A stretch of DNA of 64,000 nucleotides from Apium graveolens (GCF_009905375.1 NC_133657.1:43946192-44010191); one strand, 5' to 3'. Counted from the stretch's first letter, positions 43,475 through 56,731 are shown. Made by a program: numbers and translations. Notes: a model not told the origin generated them from the letters alone.

Positions 43475-46400
43475 TGTAACAACCCAAATTCGGGGTCAGG
43501 ATTTGGTGTCACGAAAACAATCTTTACATAAAACAAACGAATATTCAATTAACCCCTTGAATCCGGATCGTTTATAGGTTATGGTATGAAACACGAATCT
43601 AAGCCTTTACAACTCAAAATATTCAAAATACAAGTGTAGATACCTTTGAACTAATGCTCTTGTCACATTCTTCTAACACCTTCAACCTCTCGCAGCGGAA
43701 ATTTCTCTGACTTCTGCTGTCTATCAAAGCTATTCACTTTTATCCTTATCTGTTTCTGGCAGACATAAGAATTTACAAAGCAAGAGTGAGCCAAAAATGC
43801 CCAGCAAGTATATGATTTGAGTTTCATGCATTAATATTAAAGGAAAAGCTTCCTGACAAAATCTTAAAACAATTTTAAACAATTCTATTTATTTGAGTGA
43901 GTTGAGCAAATAAACATTAGCTGTCACCAGCCTTTAACTAAAATCCAAAAATGACAAGCGATTCCCCGATTCATCTCCTGAATCAGGGTTTTGTCCGGTT
44001 TTGGAATCACAAAACCTTTCGAAAGAGGGAATGCCATTAATGGTGATCGACAACAAATTAGAATGGACACTAGTTCGCATCCATATCCTGCTGATCAGTC
44101 AGAATATAATGCAGATCTATATCTCCATATACAGATCCAGTCGGGTCCCCAGGCACTACGGCCCATCTCGAGGCACCAGTCATATCCCGGTCCTCAGGAT
44201 TAAGACACACTTAATCCCCAAAATGTCATTATTATCCACCCATGGAGTATTTTGATGTCAAATCATTTTTGAATTCAAAACATCCCAATTCAGGGTTCAC
44301 AAATAACCCGAAAGAATGGGTATTTGCTCAAGAGAGCAATCGAATTATAGGAACAAGAATAAAAAGAACATGCATAATCAGAGTAATTGCAGCGACATGT
44401 AAAACATTTAAATATTCTGAACTTAGAATAGGATCGAAGAAATAATTACAGTATTTTAAAAGAAAAATCAGAAATACTTGCAGTATTTAAAAAGAGTTCG
44501 GGAATACTTGCCTCAATAAGCTTTAACCTCTATTACTGCTTGACTTTGGTTCGATTTAAACGTTCGGCTTTACCGTCAAACTACTATCCCATTTTGGATA
44601 CGATCCCAACACTCAGGCCCTTTAATTGGAACTTCATTGTTCTCGACGTCTAATCACTAGATCATTCCTAGTCCGATGTCGATACTCGAGTTTTTCGTCT
44701 AGGACCTACAGAGTTGAAATACCCTAATTCAAATAATCACTTAAACTCAACTTAATACCACTATCACTTCTACCCATGCGATTTCATAACCCAACTTATA
44801 TTTATATGTATTATTAAAATACACATAACAATTAGGGTTTACATCTTGAAAACTCGGTTCGGTATTTATTTTCAGAAAATAAGTATACTCGTCATTTTGG
44901 AAAACAGGTAATCGATTATTTATAAATTATTTTATCTCAATCGCACTTAAGTTCATATAATATAATTATATATGATTATTCGACGTCTCCGATAATTATA
45001 GGTTACGTTTTCATATTTTCAGAATTTATTTCCCGAAAATCGGGCAGCGTTTCCTCTATTTATCGGCCTACCCGTCGAATCAGTTCGACGTCAATCACAA
45101 TCAACAATCACAATCATTCAATCCATAACCAAATTCAACAATCCCAATCAACGATACGAACTCAGTTACTGATTATTGTTATTCGTATTTTATCTATAAT
45201 TTGCTATTTTTTTTCATTTCATAATTACTATCACGGACTAATTTATTTAATTAATAAATGTAGGACTCAGATAAAAATCTTCATCGCCCACCGTCGGCTC
45301 GCCGACGGCGGTAAAATTTGTCGGTGCCCGATAAATTCGGGTTTCCATACGAATTCCACCGATTTATTGTTATAATTTCCTGCACAAACAAATTCATTTT
45401 CATTAAAATAATCAATTAATTTATTCAAATTTTCCATTAAAATTAACTGGAAATCAGAAAGCACAGCACCACCGGCTCACGCGCCCACGCGCAGCCGAGA
45501 ACAGAAACAACCAGGCGGCGAAACCAAGGAACAAAGAACACGACCATACAATCACATACTGGACACACACATATATATGTATACATCCACATGTATATGT
45601 ATATATATATATATCAACAGGATTTAAATGAAGCAAGCTACCGGAACCAACCGGAAAATATGGCGGCGGCACAACCGGAAAAGAAACGACAGGCGGAGAA
45701 CGGCAAAGGAAACAGGGGAACAGAGAAGTAAAGTCGGGAAGAACTCAGGGAAGAAACTGAAAAAAAGAAGAAAGAAAGAAAGAGAGAGATCGATGGGAGA
45801 GATAAGGAGAAGAGAGACTGACGGTGGTGTGTAAATGAAGCAGGGAAGAAAAAGAGTAATTAAAAAAAATATAGCCCTTAACTGATTACTAACCCGAAAA
45901 CCAAATGTGTATCGCAATTTATCGATTCAATAAATATTTAACGGGTAATAATAACCCGGCAATTTCCAAAAATAGTTTTAAAAATTCCCGAGATAATTTA
46001 AAGCTAATGATATTAAATTCTTGAAATTTTTAAATCATTTTTTTCTTTGACTCGTAACTAACACCCGCACTTAACATTTTAACGAATAAATGTGCGGATG
46101 AATAAAAGTCAGAAAATTACCGGCAAAATTTTAAAATTCTCGAAATATTCCAAATTTAATAAAATATGAATTTCATAATTTTTGAAAAATTCTGGAATTA
46201 AATACTGATTTTACAATTAAATGAAATCAGAAAATTATTTAAAGATAAATAACAAATAAAATATTGGTGTCTAAATTTTATAAATTCCCAAAAATAATAA
46301 ATAAAACTATAAAATAATAAAAATAATTTGGAAACAATTTTTGCATTTTTAAGAATAAATATTCAATAAAATCACTTTAAAATGAATTAAATGCATACAG

Positions 46401-47150
46401 CTCGATAATTAATTATAAAAGTAATCTTCCCGTCTAATCAATCAAACACAATTAGCAATATAGAAACACATCACTAACAGACCATTGCATATTTTATTTA
46501 TTTAATATTTCAATAATTACATTTACAGACCGGATCCAAAAATAAGTTACTTATCCGCTAAGTAACTAAAAGACGATACGATTTTAATATTAGAATTGGA
46601 TAATTATCAAAACAGAGATTCTTATAAAATACTTTATACGAAAATGAGGTAATAATGTCTCGCCTTTTGAGAATATGGATTTTTATCGATATATAAAATG
46701 ATTCGCGTATCGAAAATTTCACACAGGGACTCGTACGGGTCAAACCGTACCCCAGATCGAAAAAGTCAAAACACGGAAAGTGTTCAGAATTATCAGATTG
46801 GGTTAGGAAGCAGTTTTCGGAAGAGTTTCGGGTTGTAAAAATGCAAAAAAGATTGAAGTGGGACGATTTCTTGTGTCTAAAAAAGTAATTTTTTATAATT
46901 ACTTGAAATAATCATTAATAATTCTATAAATTCTTATAAAATCATATAATCATCCTGAAATTATCAGAAAAATACCAAAATTATCTAGATTTAATTCTGG
47001 ATAATTGAAAATTAAAATATCTCAATTTTATCAGAAATAAACATCCAAATATTAATATTAATTATCAAATAATTCACCAAAATTCACATAGAATCATATA
47101 ATAAATATTAATTGATAAAAATAATTACGTAATATTTCTCAGACATTACA
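43475..47150 (-). repeat. 5' LTR of element D
   Basis: The partner of 30393-34085. It begins TGTAATGTCTGAG at 47150 and ends TTGTTACA at 43475. It contains a (ga)n-rich tract at 45765-45795 and a TA microsatellite at about 45565-45615, both shorter or longer than in the other LTR. Confidence 0.93.
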
Positions 47151-47803
47151 CTGGGCACCACCTTCCATACTTTATTCCTTTCAAATTGGTTTAGCTCTTC
47201 CTGCATAGCTAAAATCCAATCATGATCCAACAAAGCTTCTTCTACCTTCTTTGACTCTTCCTGTGACAGAAAGCTGTTGTATAGACATTCATCTTGAGTT
47301 GCTTTTTTTGTTTGCACTCTTGAAGATGCATCACCAATGATTAATTCAAATGGGTGATCTCTAGTCCATTTTCTTTGTTGTGGTAGATTGGCTCTAGAGG
47401 AAGAGGCCTCATAGTTATCTTGATGTGTGACTGAGTTTTGATTTGAATAAACTCCCCCTGAGTTTGTGGATCTTTGATTTGAGGTTGGGATTCTTTCAGT
47501 TTTTGATCTAGAATAACTTTCAACTCATATTGAGGATTCAACGGATTCTGAATTTTGCCTTTCGACTGATTATACAGTTTGTCTGTCAACGGATGATGCA
47601 CCATATCTTTCAATGGATGTTGTACTTGATCTTTCAACGGATACAACATTTTGTCTTTCGATGGATGTAGAATTTTGTGCTTCATTTGATGTTGATCTTT
47701 CTGCATATTCCTTAGAAATTATTTCTTGATCACTTTCATCATCACTGTCATCATAATTCATCTCAACATTGTCAAATTTGAGGCTTTCATGGAAACCTGC
47801 ATC
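47151..47803 (-). pseudogene. SIRE A integrase-RT linker and start of RT
   Basis: The open frame 47108-47317 on the minus strand carries ATQDECLYNSFLSQEESKK and WILAMQEELNQFERNKVWK, the start of copia RT, and then runs into element D at 47150. Upstream is the variable linker with an acidic part (YDDSDDESDQEI) and seven 24 bp units. The frame changes between the two parts at about 47340. Confidence 0.82.
47538..47690 (-). repeat. 24 bp coding minisatellite in SIRE A, seven units
   Basis: The core tcaacggat and variants starts at 47538, 47562, 47586, 47610, 47634, 47658 and 47682, exactly 24 bp apart. In the pol frame it encodes 8-residue repeats of the form S-[IV]-[ED]-R-x4 (SIERQNVV, SVERSSTT, SIERYGAS). 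A second, shorter series with the same 24 bp step is in gag at 49646, 49670 and 49694. Confidence 0.88.
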
Positions 47804-48493
47804 TTACAGTCCTTCAATCTTCTTACCATCAAAGGCAACATGTATAGATTTTGTAATAATGTTGGTTCTTAGATTGTACGCTCTGTATGCTTTTCCAACT
47901 GCATATCTAACAAAAATACCTTCATCTGCTTTGGCATCAAACATTCCATGTTGCTCAATTTGATATCTTAGAATATAGCATTTGCATCCAAAAACATGAA
48001 AAAAGTTCAGTGCTGGCTTCCTGTTCTTGAACAATTGATAAGGATTCATGCATTTTGCTTGATTGACCAAAGAAAAATTCTGAGTGTAGCATGCAGTATT
48101 GACAGCTTCAGCCCAAAAATAAGTTGATAAGTTTGATTCTTCTAGCATGGTTATTGCAGCTTCAATCAAAGATTTGTTCTTTCTTTCCACCACTCCATTT
48201 TATTGTGGAGTCCTTGCTGCTGAAAACTCATGCATGATCCCATTTTCTTCACAGAACAACCTCATTACAAAATTCTTGAACTCGGTTCCATTGTCACTCC
48301 TAATTCTTCTAACTTTGAGATCAAGATGATTGTTGACTTTCCTTATATGATTGATAATGATTTCACTAGCTTCATCTTTAGATTTAAGAAAATATGTCCA
48401 AGAGAACTTCGAGAAATCATCCACAATCACTAGGCAATATATCTTCTTTGAGATTGACAACACACTGACTGGTCCAAACAAATCCATGTGCAA
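47804..48493 (-). pseudogene. Integrase core of SIRE A, one internal stop
   Basis: On the minus strand HMDLFGPVSVLSISKK (first Asp) and VRRIRSDNGTEFKNFV (second Asp) lie in 48200-48493. A TAA at 48200-48202 interrupts just before NGV, and VERKNKSLIEAAITML (Glu) opens 47804-48193 with YFWAEAVNTACYTQNFS and FHVFGCKCYIL. The stop is at a position that is Gln in related elements. All three catalytic acidic residues are present. Confidence 0.88.
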
Positions 48494-49085
48494 TAGTTGT
48501 CGTGGTTATTCAATTGTAGATTCAAGCTTCCTTTTGAATGATGTTTTAATTTATTTCCCTTTTTGATAAGCATCACACAATCAATCCTTTGAGAACTCAA
48601 CTTGAGGAATGCCTCTTACTAGGTCTTTCCTGACTAATTCATATAGTCTTGAAGTTCAAATGAGATAACTTCTTTTTCCATAGCCAACTTCCATCTTGAC
48701 TTGCTTTGCTGAAAAGATAAGTAATAGAATCTGTATTACATGAGTTGAAGTCAGCTAGGTACACATTTCCTTTTCTCACACCAGTGAGAACCACTTTGTT
48801 GTTTTTCTTGCAGGTAACAACACAGGCTTCAGAATTGAATGTTATAGAGTTGCCTTTATCACAAAGTTGGATGACACTCAAAAGATTGTGTTTGAGTACA
48901 TCCACTAGGGCAACTTCTTCAATGATGACATTATCTTTTGAAATCAAGCCATATCCCACAGTATACCCTTTGCTGTCATCTCCAAAAATAATATTTGGGT
49001 CATCTCTCTCCTTGAACTCAGTGAGCAGGGTAGAGTCTCCAGTCATGTGCCTTGAGCATCCACTGTCTAGATACTATAGACCCTT
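48494..49085 (-). pseudogene. Protease and integrase N-domain of SIRE A
   Basis: The minus strand reads YLDSGCSRHMTGDSTLLTEF, the copia protease active site D-S-G-C, at about 49030-49080; the open frame 48639-49046 continues with VGYGLISKDNVIIEEVALVD and LFSKASQDGSWLWKKKLSH, the start of the integrase N-domain. There the usual WHKKLSH has lost its first His (WKKKLSH). The zinc-binding remainder at 48494-48640 is broken by stops, for example at 48520. Confidence 0.82.
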
Positions 49086-51160
49086 TCTGTTTCCCTGTAT
49101 ACATCAAAATCAAATCAAGTTGATTTTGGTACCCAAGTTTCCTTGGGTCATGCCTTGTTAGCCTTTTTTCTTAGGTTTCTTAGGCTTTCCACCATCACAC
49201 TTAGGTGATTGAGGATCAACCATAGTCATAGGGGATGGACTGTGAATCCCATAATCAATTTTAGAATTATCATGCACATTTTGATTAGCTTGATATGGGA
49301 TAAAATATGCAAACATGTTATTCCTGTAAGACATGCTAAATGGCATTTCAGGCATATAAAATGCAGCATAATAAGGATTTTGTGCAAATGTCATATTATC
49401 AAATTGTGCATTTAAATTTTGTGCAGGTATGATATGCATGACACTCATTGGTAATGTGGGCATGTTGGGAAAAGAGGGAGGTGCAGAAATGGGTGTAGAC
49501 ATAACAGATTTGCAATTAACAGACAAATTATTAACACTACCACACTTCACACAAGTCTTTCTAGGTGCATATTTATCAGTTGTGTAGTTGTTATGTTTGT
49601 TAATTCCTACTGCTAGCTTAGCTTTGCTAACTGGCTTCTTTTCTATCGACGGATCTGCATCCTTGTCTTTTAACGAATATTGACTTTCATCTTTTGATGG
49701 ATAAGCTTCATTATCCATCAGCACCACATCTGTTGATAAGCCATCCACCAATACAGGGTCCAGTTTCTTCTTGTCCTTTTTTCAGGATTCTTCACCAAAA
49801 GACTCAATTCCTTGAACTTTGGAAATTTGGGCACTTACATTCCTTGATGATTTCCAATCCTTGATCAACTCTTGCTCATGTTCAAGCTGCTTTATTAAAA
49901 TTTCCTCTTTCTTCAAAGATTCAGTCAATTCATCCTTTGCAATCTTGCACTCTATTTTCAGTCTCTCAAACTCAATAAATTGGGTTTTTAACACATCATT
50001 TCTCTCACTTAAAAATGGATTATTACCTTTAATTCTATTGTTTTATTATGTGAGTGATTTCAGTATAACACGCAAGTGATATAATTCTGTAGACATGTCA
50101 TTTATGGCATCATTACACTCATTTTTAGAAAGGTGTGCTAGATTTATAGTAATTACCCGATTGCTTGAGAAACTGACTTCTGCTTCATCTGATGGCCATT
50201 AGGGCTAGGTTGACATAACTTGTTTCTTCATCTTCATCTTCCCCACCAGCTGCCCAATCATTTTCTCGAGTCAAGAAAGCCTTTTCCTTTTTTTTGAACA
50301 ATTCATAGTATTTCTTTTTATAATCCACTGGCTCAAACCTCCTATTCTCAGAATTAGGCTTTCTTCATTCATTGGCAAAATCACCACTCAAGCCACACTT
50401 GAAACATTTGAATTTTGACTTGTCCACCATGTTTCTATTTGGCTTGATTGCTCCAAAATTATTTTTAAATTTGAGCTTGGAAAATTTTCTTGATATGAAA
50501 GCCAGATGCTCATCTATGTCCTTCATTTCATCCTGACTAGGATAATCTTCATTCTCAGCCATTAGCCCTTTTCCTTTGCCTTCACAAACCCTTGAGTTTG
50601 GTGCAGATTCCACAGCTTCAACCTTCAACCCTATTCCTCTCCCTTGTTCACCTACTAGTGCAACAGATCCACCTTTCTTCCTTCCTTTCTTGAATAACTC
50701 ATTCTGCTCCATTTCGAGCTCATAGGTTTTTAAGATACCATACAGTCTCTCTAGAGTAAATTCTTTATACTCTTGAGATTTTCTGAGAGAGACTGCCATT
50801 GGGTTCTAATCTTTTGGTAGAGACCTCAGGAATTTTAGATTTAAATCTTTAGTTTGGTAGATCCTCCTATACAACTTTAAACCATTCAGTAGTTTAAGAA
50901 ATCTAATGAAAGTGTCACTCAGTGACTCACCATCTTCAAAATGGAAATGTTCATATTTTTGTATGAGGAGTTGCATCTTGTTTTCTCTGACTTGCTCAAT
51001 TCCCTCACATAGTAGTTGGATTTGGTCCCAAATTTCCTTGGCAATGTTACAGTAAATAATATTGTCAAACATATCTCCATCAAGACCATTGAACAGAATA
51101 TTCATGGATTTTTTGTGTTTAAGAACTTTCTCAATATCTTCATCTTTTTATTCTGACTTT
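49086..51160 (-). pseudogene. gag: gag of SIRE A, N-terminus removed by SIRE B
   Basis: The minus-strand pieces 50806-51105, 50365-50799, 49782-49994 and 49158-49751 follow one another. The first has IIYCNIAKEIWDQIQLL, SLSDTFIRFLKLLNGLK and LKFLRSLPKD, a UBN2/copia-type gag capsid. The second ends with CFKCGLSGDFANE and a stop: the zinc knuckle has Asp in place of its His and loses its last Cys. The third is a coiled coil (SLKKEEILIKQLEHEQEL). The fourth has another Cys pair, CVKCGSVNNLSVNC, and ends in GGKPKKPKKKG. The first roughly 150 residues are missing because SIRE B begins at 51161. Confidence 0.85.
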
Positions 51161-51715
51161 TGTTAGGTCCCAATTTATTTGTAGAAGGGGGGTTGAATGC
51201 AAACAATACCGTTTAATCGAATAAAATGCGGAATAAAAAGGTGAAACAAAATTCAAGTTAAATAAAACTTTTATTAAACTTGAAAGGTGTTACAACAACG
51301 GTATCTGTTACAAGGGATTAATCTCAAATCAATTATTACAAATCTAGAATAAATTCGACATGAACTTTTTCTATTTTTGCAATGAAAAGATCAAATGCTA
51401 AATGCGATTTGAGATTAAGTTCTAGGGATTTTAATCCGCTAGATTGTTACACAAGAACAAGATAAATAATTCTAGTGGTTTGGATTTAACTTTACAATCT
51501 AGAATTTTGATCTTGAATAGAGCAGATGAAAAATGAGATGTTTTGCTTTTGTTTCTGCTGTTTTCTTGACTTGTGTGTTCTGTGTGATATGATCTGCTTT
51601 CTGTTGTTTAAGTAAACAAAACAATCCAGTTGAATCAGCAAGACTTTTGGCAAGACAATCAAATGAACTGGCATGACAATCCATTTGAACTGGAAGGACT
51701 TTCGGTGAGACTATC

Positions 51716-53923
51716 TGTAACACCCCCAGATCCGGGGTCGGGGATCCGGGTCGTCACGGTCTTTCTTTCCACAATATCACTTCACTTAATTAATAATAAC
51801 CAACCTTATGCTGTGACCCCACACTAACATACACCACAACCCGTTATAGTCTCAGAGATGAAATTCAAATAAGTACAAGTCTTTGAATCCACAATTTAAA
51901 AGTTATTACAACCCAAAACGATTACTTGATAAATTTACAGTTAATTGCCATTATCTGCCCCAAGTTATAATTATACATAATTGATTCTCCAAAAGCAGAT
52001 GGTCTAATCTACAATAGATCTACCTCTACAGCTATAGCAGCTACGACATCAACGGGAAGACGCGGAACGCTTTCCACGCGCTTGCGCTGGGTCTGCTGGA
52101 GTCTGGTCATCTTTCCTAACTGTTGTTGTGTGATGAAAGAAGAAAGCAAGGGTGAGCAGCAAGCCCACCAAAATAATATGCATAATTATTTACAATATAT
52201 GAGCCTACTCATAATACTCATGAAAGTCTTGGTCAAAAGAAATGACCCAAGTTGATAACTTAATGCGATGAAGTCGCAAAATATTCAGTATATATATATA
52301 TACATATATACTTTTCAAAATATTGGAAGTCCTCTTCCATGCATAATATACACAAAGTCCCAGTGTATAACTGTATATAAAAAATATCGTTGCAAGGTGA
52401 TCTCATATATCTAACCTTGTCTCAACGTTTTTCTGAAAATCTTTGTCATTCATAAGACAATTATTAATTAGATATAAGTTTAAAAGATGAAGTTACCAAA
52501 TACTTCACTACATTTATATCATTCCCAATACTACTTGAACTACCACCGTTCAAGTTATAATCAATTTCAAAAGTTCATCCCACTGATGAGACCACAAGAT
52601 AAGACTTGAATAGATTCAATCTTTGAAAGATTATTGAATGAAAAAGTTATGAGATACTTTATTTAGTCCCGATATATATATAACCACATATATATATCCC
52701 TTTAAACATTTCCTGGAACCTCTGTTATGTGAAGTATGAACAGAGTTCGAAACATCCAATGAATTTTGGAAAGGAAAAGAATTTTGGCATAAACCCGATA
52801 TCTTGCTGATCAGGCAAAGATACCAATAAGTAACCTTTTCTACTAGTAGATGGACGAATTCCCCACTGGTCATCACCCTGGTCATAATTAAGACCTATGC
52901 TGGACTGCCACTCAGCCACCTATGCATTTGATGGACTCCCACTGAGCCACTTACACAATAATAGACCGTACCTCGGCCTGTCGCTTATGCCGACTCAATG
53001 AGAGGGGCTTACTTCCCGAACGTTGGGCAAGTAATCAATTCATTTACCAAATCTGCAACCTTGTTGCGAATATAAAATACACCACAGAGCCGGATTCCCC
53101 AGGTTTTGAGCGAGTATTTAAATCCCCTTAAAAGGAAGATCTTAAATATAAAAATGAGTTTTTTGGGATCCGCTCTGACTTTTAAAAATCATTTTGAAGA
53201 CTCGAAAACACTTTAAAGAGTGTTTGGAGTAAGACTGATTTAATGAAGTAAATCAGTCCCCAGAATATTTTAGCAAATGACTGAATATTATTATTTTAAA
53301 TAATATTCCCATAAAGAATAATCTTTATAAAAATAATTGAAGTAGAAGTATTAACTTATACTTGAAATAAACATTAAATAACCAAAGATATACTTATATG
53401 AAAGTATTATCTTTATTTGAATAATCGAAAATAAGTTTGATTATTAACACCTTATTCTTTAATAGAATAAAGAATATACCTCAGCAAATAATCGGAGTCA
53501 TAGATCCTCAAATGAATATTCAAATAATATTCAATAAATAAAATAAGCTGAGTCATAATACCTCGAATGAATATTATAAATAATATTCATTAAATAAAAT
53601 AAAGGAGTCATACATCCTCAAATGAATATTCAAATAATATTCAATAAATAAAATAAAAGAGTCATAAGTCCTCGAATGAATATTCAAGATAATATTCAAT
53701 AAATAATATAAAGGAGTCATAAGTCCTCGAATGAATATTCAAGATAATATTCAATAAATAATATAAAAGAGTCATAAGTCCTCGAATGAATATTCAAGAT
53801 AATATTCAATAAATAATATAAAGGAGTCATAAGTCCTCGAATGAATATTCAAGATAATATTCAATAATAAAATAAAGTTATCGAATAAACCTTATTCGAT
53901 TAATAGTTTTGAAAACTATAACC

Positions 53924-53954
<31 letters not shown>

Positions 53955-55987
53955 AAATCTACTCGGGATCCTCGACTCCCGGTTTTAGAAAATGTTTTCA
54001 CCTTTGGGTCCCTATACTAAGGGTATACGCAAATACCGCTTATCTCTAGCATAGGTATTATGCAACGAATAAGCACTTGAACCAACAGATATATAAATCA
54101 AGAATACGAAACAGGCATGCATATATATATATACCATATCAGCATGCTTCAATATATCGCAACATTTGCTAATTAACCAACATGCATCTATCGCAAGATA
54201 ATGCATATACATATATTCATCACAACAACAGTATAACGGGTAGAAAACTTGCCTGAGCGACTTGGGGTGATAAAAGGCTCGGGACGAGTCTGGTAACCTA
54301 TAAACAACAAGTAAGTTGGAATTAAACCAAAATCACTTGTAAATCTATACTTTAACTAACTTAGACTCTAACGCTTGATTTTGCGCTCACTGATTTGCTT
54401 AAGTCACTCGGGTACCCTCGGCTCCTTCATTTTTAATAATTTAACCTTTACGAGTTTTAAAGCGATTCCTTCGCGAGTGACTTACCAACTGCCTAAAACA
54501 CTTACCATAAATGTTTCATGCATTAATTAACCCTTTTTGGTCTTTAACCTACATTTCAAAGTAAGGCGAGGGAAAACGTTTCGTTCGTGAAACGCCGTTA
54601 CTTGAAACGGTCGTTTCTCCTAAACCGTAAATCGGAATCGAACGAACTACATATCAAAACGAAGCTCGTAACATGAGCTATCTAAACATGGCAGTGGTCA
54701 CAATCTAGCAGGGGGTTCTCGGGTCCTAATGTTATGCACAAAAACAGTCCAAAGAAAATCGGACATTACGACGGCTATGTTTACGCGATTTCCCAATTTT
54801 TTTACCATTCCAAATCATATCAATCCAACTACCAATCAACAAAAACTCAAGATACATATCAATGATACTGATTTCAGTCATAATAAGCTCAAGGATCTCA
54901 ATCCAATCATATATTATAACATCTCCAAATTCAACTAAACTACTTAACAATTAAGCTCGAATCATGCTTATCGTTCGAATAACTACTCATCCATCCAAAC
55001 CATCACCAAACTTCAACATTAAAACTTATTACTAAAGGGTGTGAAGATTTATACCTTTCTTGGAGGGTGGAAAGTTACTAGGAAGCCTTATGGAGCCTCC
55101 TACAAGCTTGATCTTTCCAAAGAAATCAAGAATGCAAAGTTAGGCTTTGAAGTTTCTAAAAGTCCGATTTAAAGAACTGTAAAAATGAGGGTCTTACCAT
55201 GCTTATTTGGAAGAGACTTGTGAACAAGAGTTGTAGGCTATCTCAATACCTTTCCAAAGAGCTATAGAACACAACATTTGAGTGAGTATTGAAGGAGATA
55301 TGACAATTTCAAGTTGCTGGGTTTGTTTTGGCCGAGAGCTTCTCTTCATGGGAGCAAAGTCAAATTTTTAATTTTTGTGTTATGATATTTTGCTTGGTTG
55401 ATTTCCTTTTTGGCTTGGCAATTTTGATCTTTTACCATGGTAACTTTTGCATGGCCAAGAATCAACCAACAACACACTTCTTTTTGTCATGCTTATGTCA
55501 CCATGCTTGTGTCACCTTTTTAACACATGTCCTTTCCTTGTGGTTTGATGATGTCATAATCCTTGGCTTCTTGTACAAGCTTGTCTCTTGGTCGCTTATT
55601 TGTTTTACGGTTCGCTTAACTTTCGTTCTCGTTCGTCGTTTGAGGGATCATATCTGGGATCTTATTACTTGGGTTCCCCTAAAGCTTTCTCAATATTTTA
55701 TATTCCTTTTATGATCCTCTCTTATAATCCTTGAATTTAAATCATTTTAATCATGTTACCTTATACTCATTTCTTTCGGTATCTGGTGAATTTTCGGGAA
55801 AAATCAAAGTGTCCGGATTCGAATTTTAACGACCTTTACATACACTCATTTACTTTATGGAATACTAATACGATCTTAGAATTTCCATAAAAGTACTCCT
55901 ATATAGTGTGGTCTGAAAAGTTTTCTCGTTCAGCAAAAACACTATTCATAAGGGTTTCAAAATTTCTCAAAAATTGGGGTTATTACA
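51716..55987 (-). mobile_element. Solo LTR, family E, copy 2
   Basis: 4272 bp with the same ends as 35043-39294, flanked by perfect 5 bp repeats ctatc (51711-51715 and 55988-55992), and no primer or polypurine site. The target differs from that of copy 1, so the two insertions are independent. It lies inside the LTR of SIRE B. The short frames in it (for example 55328-55714) have no recognisable product. Confidence 0.94.
53495..53876 (-). repeat. Minisatellite in solo LTR copy 2, 7 units of about 55 bp
   Basis: Units beginning gagtcata at 53495, 53550, 53605, 53659, 53714, 53769 and 53824. Units four to seven are almost identical and alternate in their last bases, suggesting recent amplification of a two-unit block. 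Confidence 0.92.
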
Positions 55988-56716
55988 CTATCCTTTTGAA
56001 CTAGCAAGACAATCCCAATAGCTAGCAAGACAATCAGAATGAACTAGCAAGACTTTCGGTATGACTATCAATTGTCATACCGATTGTCATAGTAGTTCAA
56101 ATCATATTGTCTTACTGAATTATTAATAGATTTTAATGTAATAAAAATTCTGAAAATCCTTAATATTAATTCTGAATTAATTAATCAATTAATTCAATTA
56201 ATCAATAAATTAATCTTTGCAGATATAATTTATTTTCTTAATTAAATTATATGACTTAATTAATTAATAGAGAATTAATAATAATCTTGAGCAGCAACCA
56301 TTCTTCTGAAAATCACTGTCCATTATGAATCAATTTCACCACTTCAATATTGACACTCGATGTACTGTCTGGTTCATGAGTGACTAACTTCCGTGACGTT
56401 TCTTCAAGCCTTGACCTTGATACTCTTGATTTTCTTCAGACTAAATCCTTGTAATTAATTGATACCCTGACGAGATCTCTGTCACTTGATTAAATCAACA
56501 ATCTTGATTTATATCACTGAGGCTTGATCAATTGCTTGAGCTTCTTCCAGTGAATTAAGTAATCAAGTCTGTAGATGAACAATGCTTCTTAATCCTTTGA
56601 CATATGTTACTCTGTGAGATCTCTCTGACGATAGATCCACTATTTACTTATTACATTCTTATTTGAGTTGAGTTAAATCCTCGAATAAACAAATAGGCTA
56701 TGACATATGCCTTTCA

Positions 56717-56731
56717 ATCTCCCCCTATTTG
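56717..56731 (-). other. Polypurine tract of SIRE B
   Basis: The minus strand reads caaatagggggagat just before the TGAAAGGC start of the 3' LTR, the form usual in SIRE-type copia elements. Confidence 0.88.

Larger units (their letters stand above)
30393..47150 (-). mobile_element. Element D: chromovirus-like Ty3/gypsy element with 3.7 kb LTRs
   Basis: Two long direct repeats (30393-34085 and 43475-47150) begin TGTAAYGTCTGAG and end GGGTTGTTACA on the minus strand. A polypurine tract abuts the left one, and an initiator-Met type primer site lies by the right one. The flanks ttggg (30388-30392) and ctggg (47151-47155) match at four of five bases, and the element splits the RT of SIRE A. The interior, after removing a nested solo LTR, is about 5.1 kb and nearly dead, but RT and RNase H remnants at 34690-35037 resemble Tekay-type chromoviruses. 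LTR differences are about 3-8 percent in the stretches I compared. Confidence 0.9.
51161..56716 (-). repeat. 3' LTR of SIRE B, interrupted by a solo LTR
   Basis: On the minus strand it begins TGAAAGGCATATGTCATAGC at 56716, next to the polypurine tract, and ends GGGACCTAACA at 51161, where SIRE A gag resumes. Without the 4272 bp solo LTR and its 5 bp duplication the LTR is about 1.28 kb. Near the solo LTR, at 51638-51715 and 55993-56100, it carries repeated gcaagacaatc / gactttcgg motifs. Confidence 0.85.

Noticed and set aside
45624..45917. Frame of 97 codons in the element D 5' LTR.
   Set aside because: Low-complexity CT-rich translation, not preserved in the other LTR at 32560-32860.
55328..55714. 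Frame of 128 codons in solo LTR copy 2 as a gene.
   Set aside because: Copy 1 has only shorter, shifted frames in the same place (38748-38980), so the reading is not conserved.
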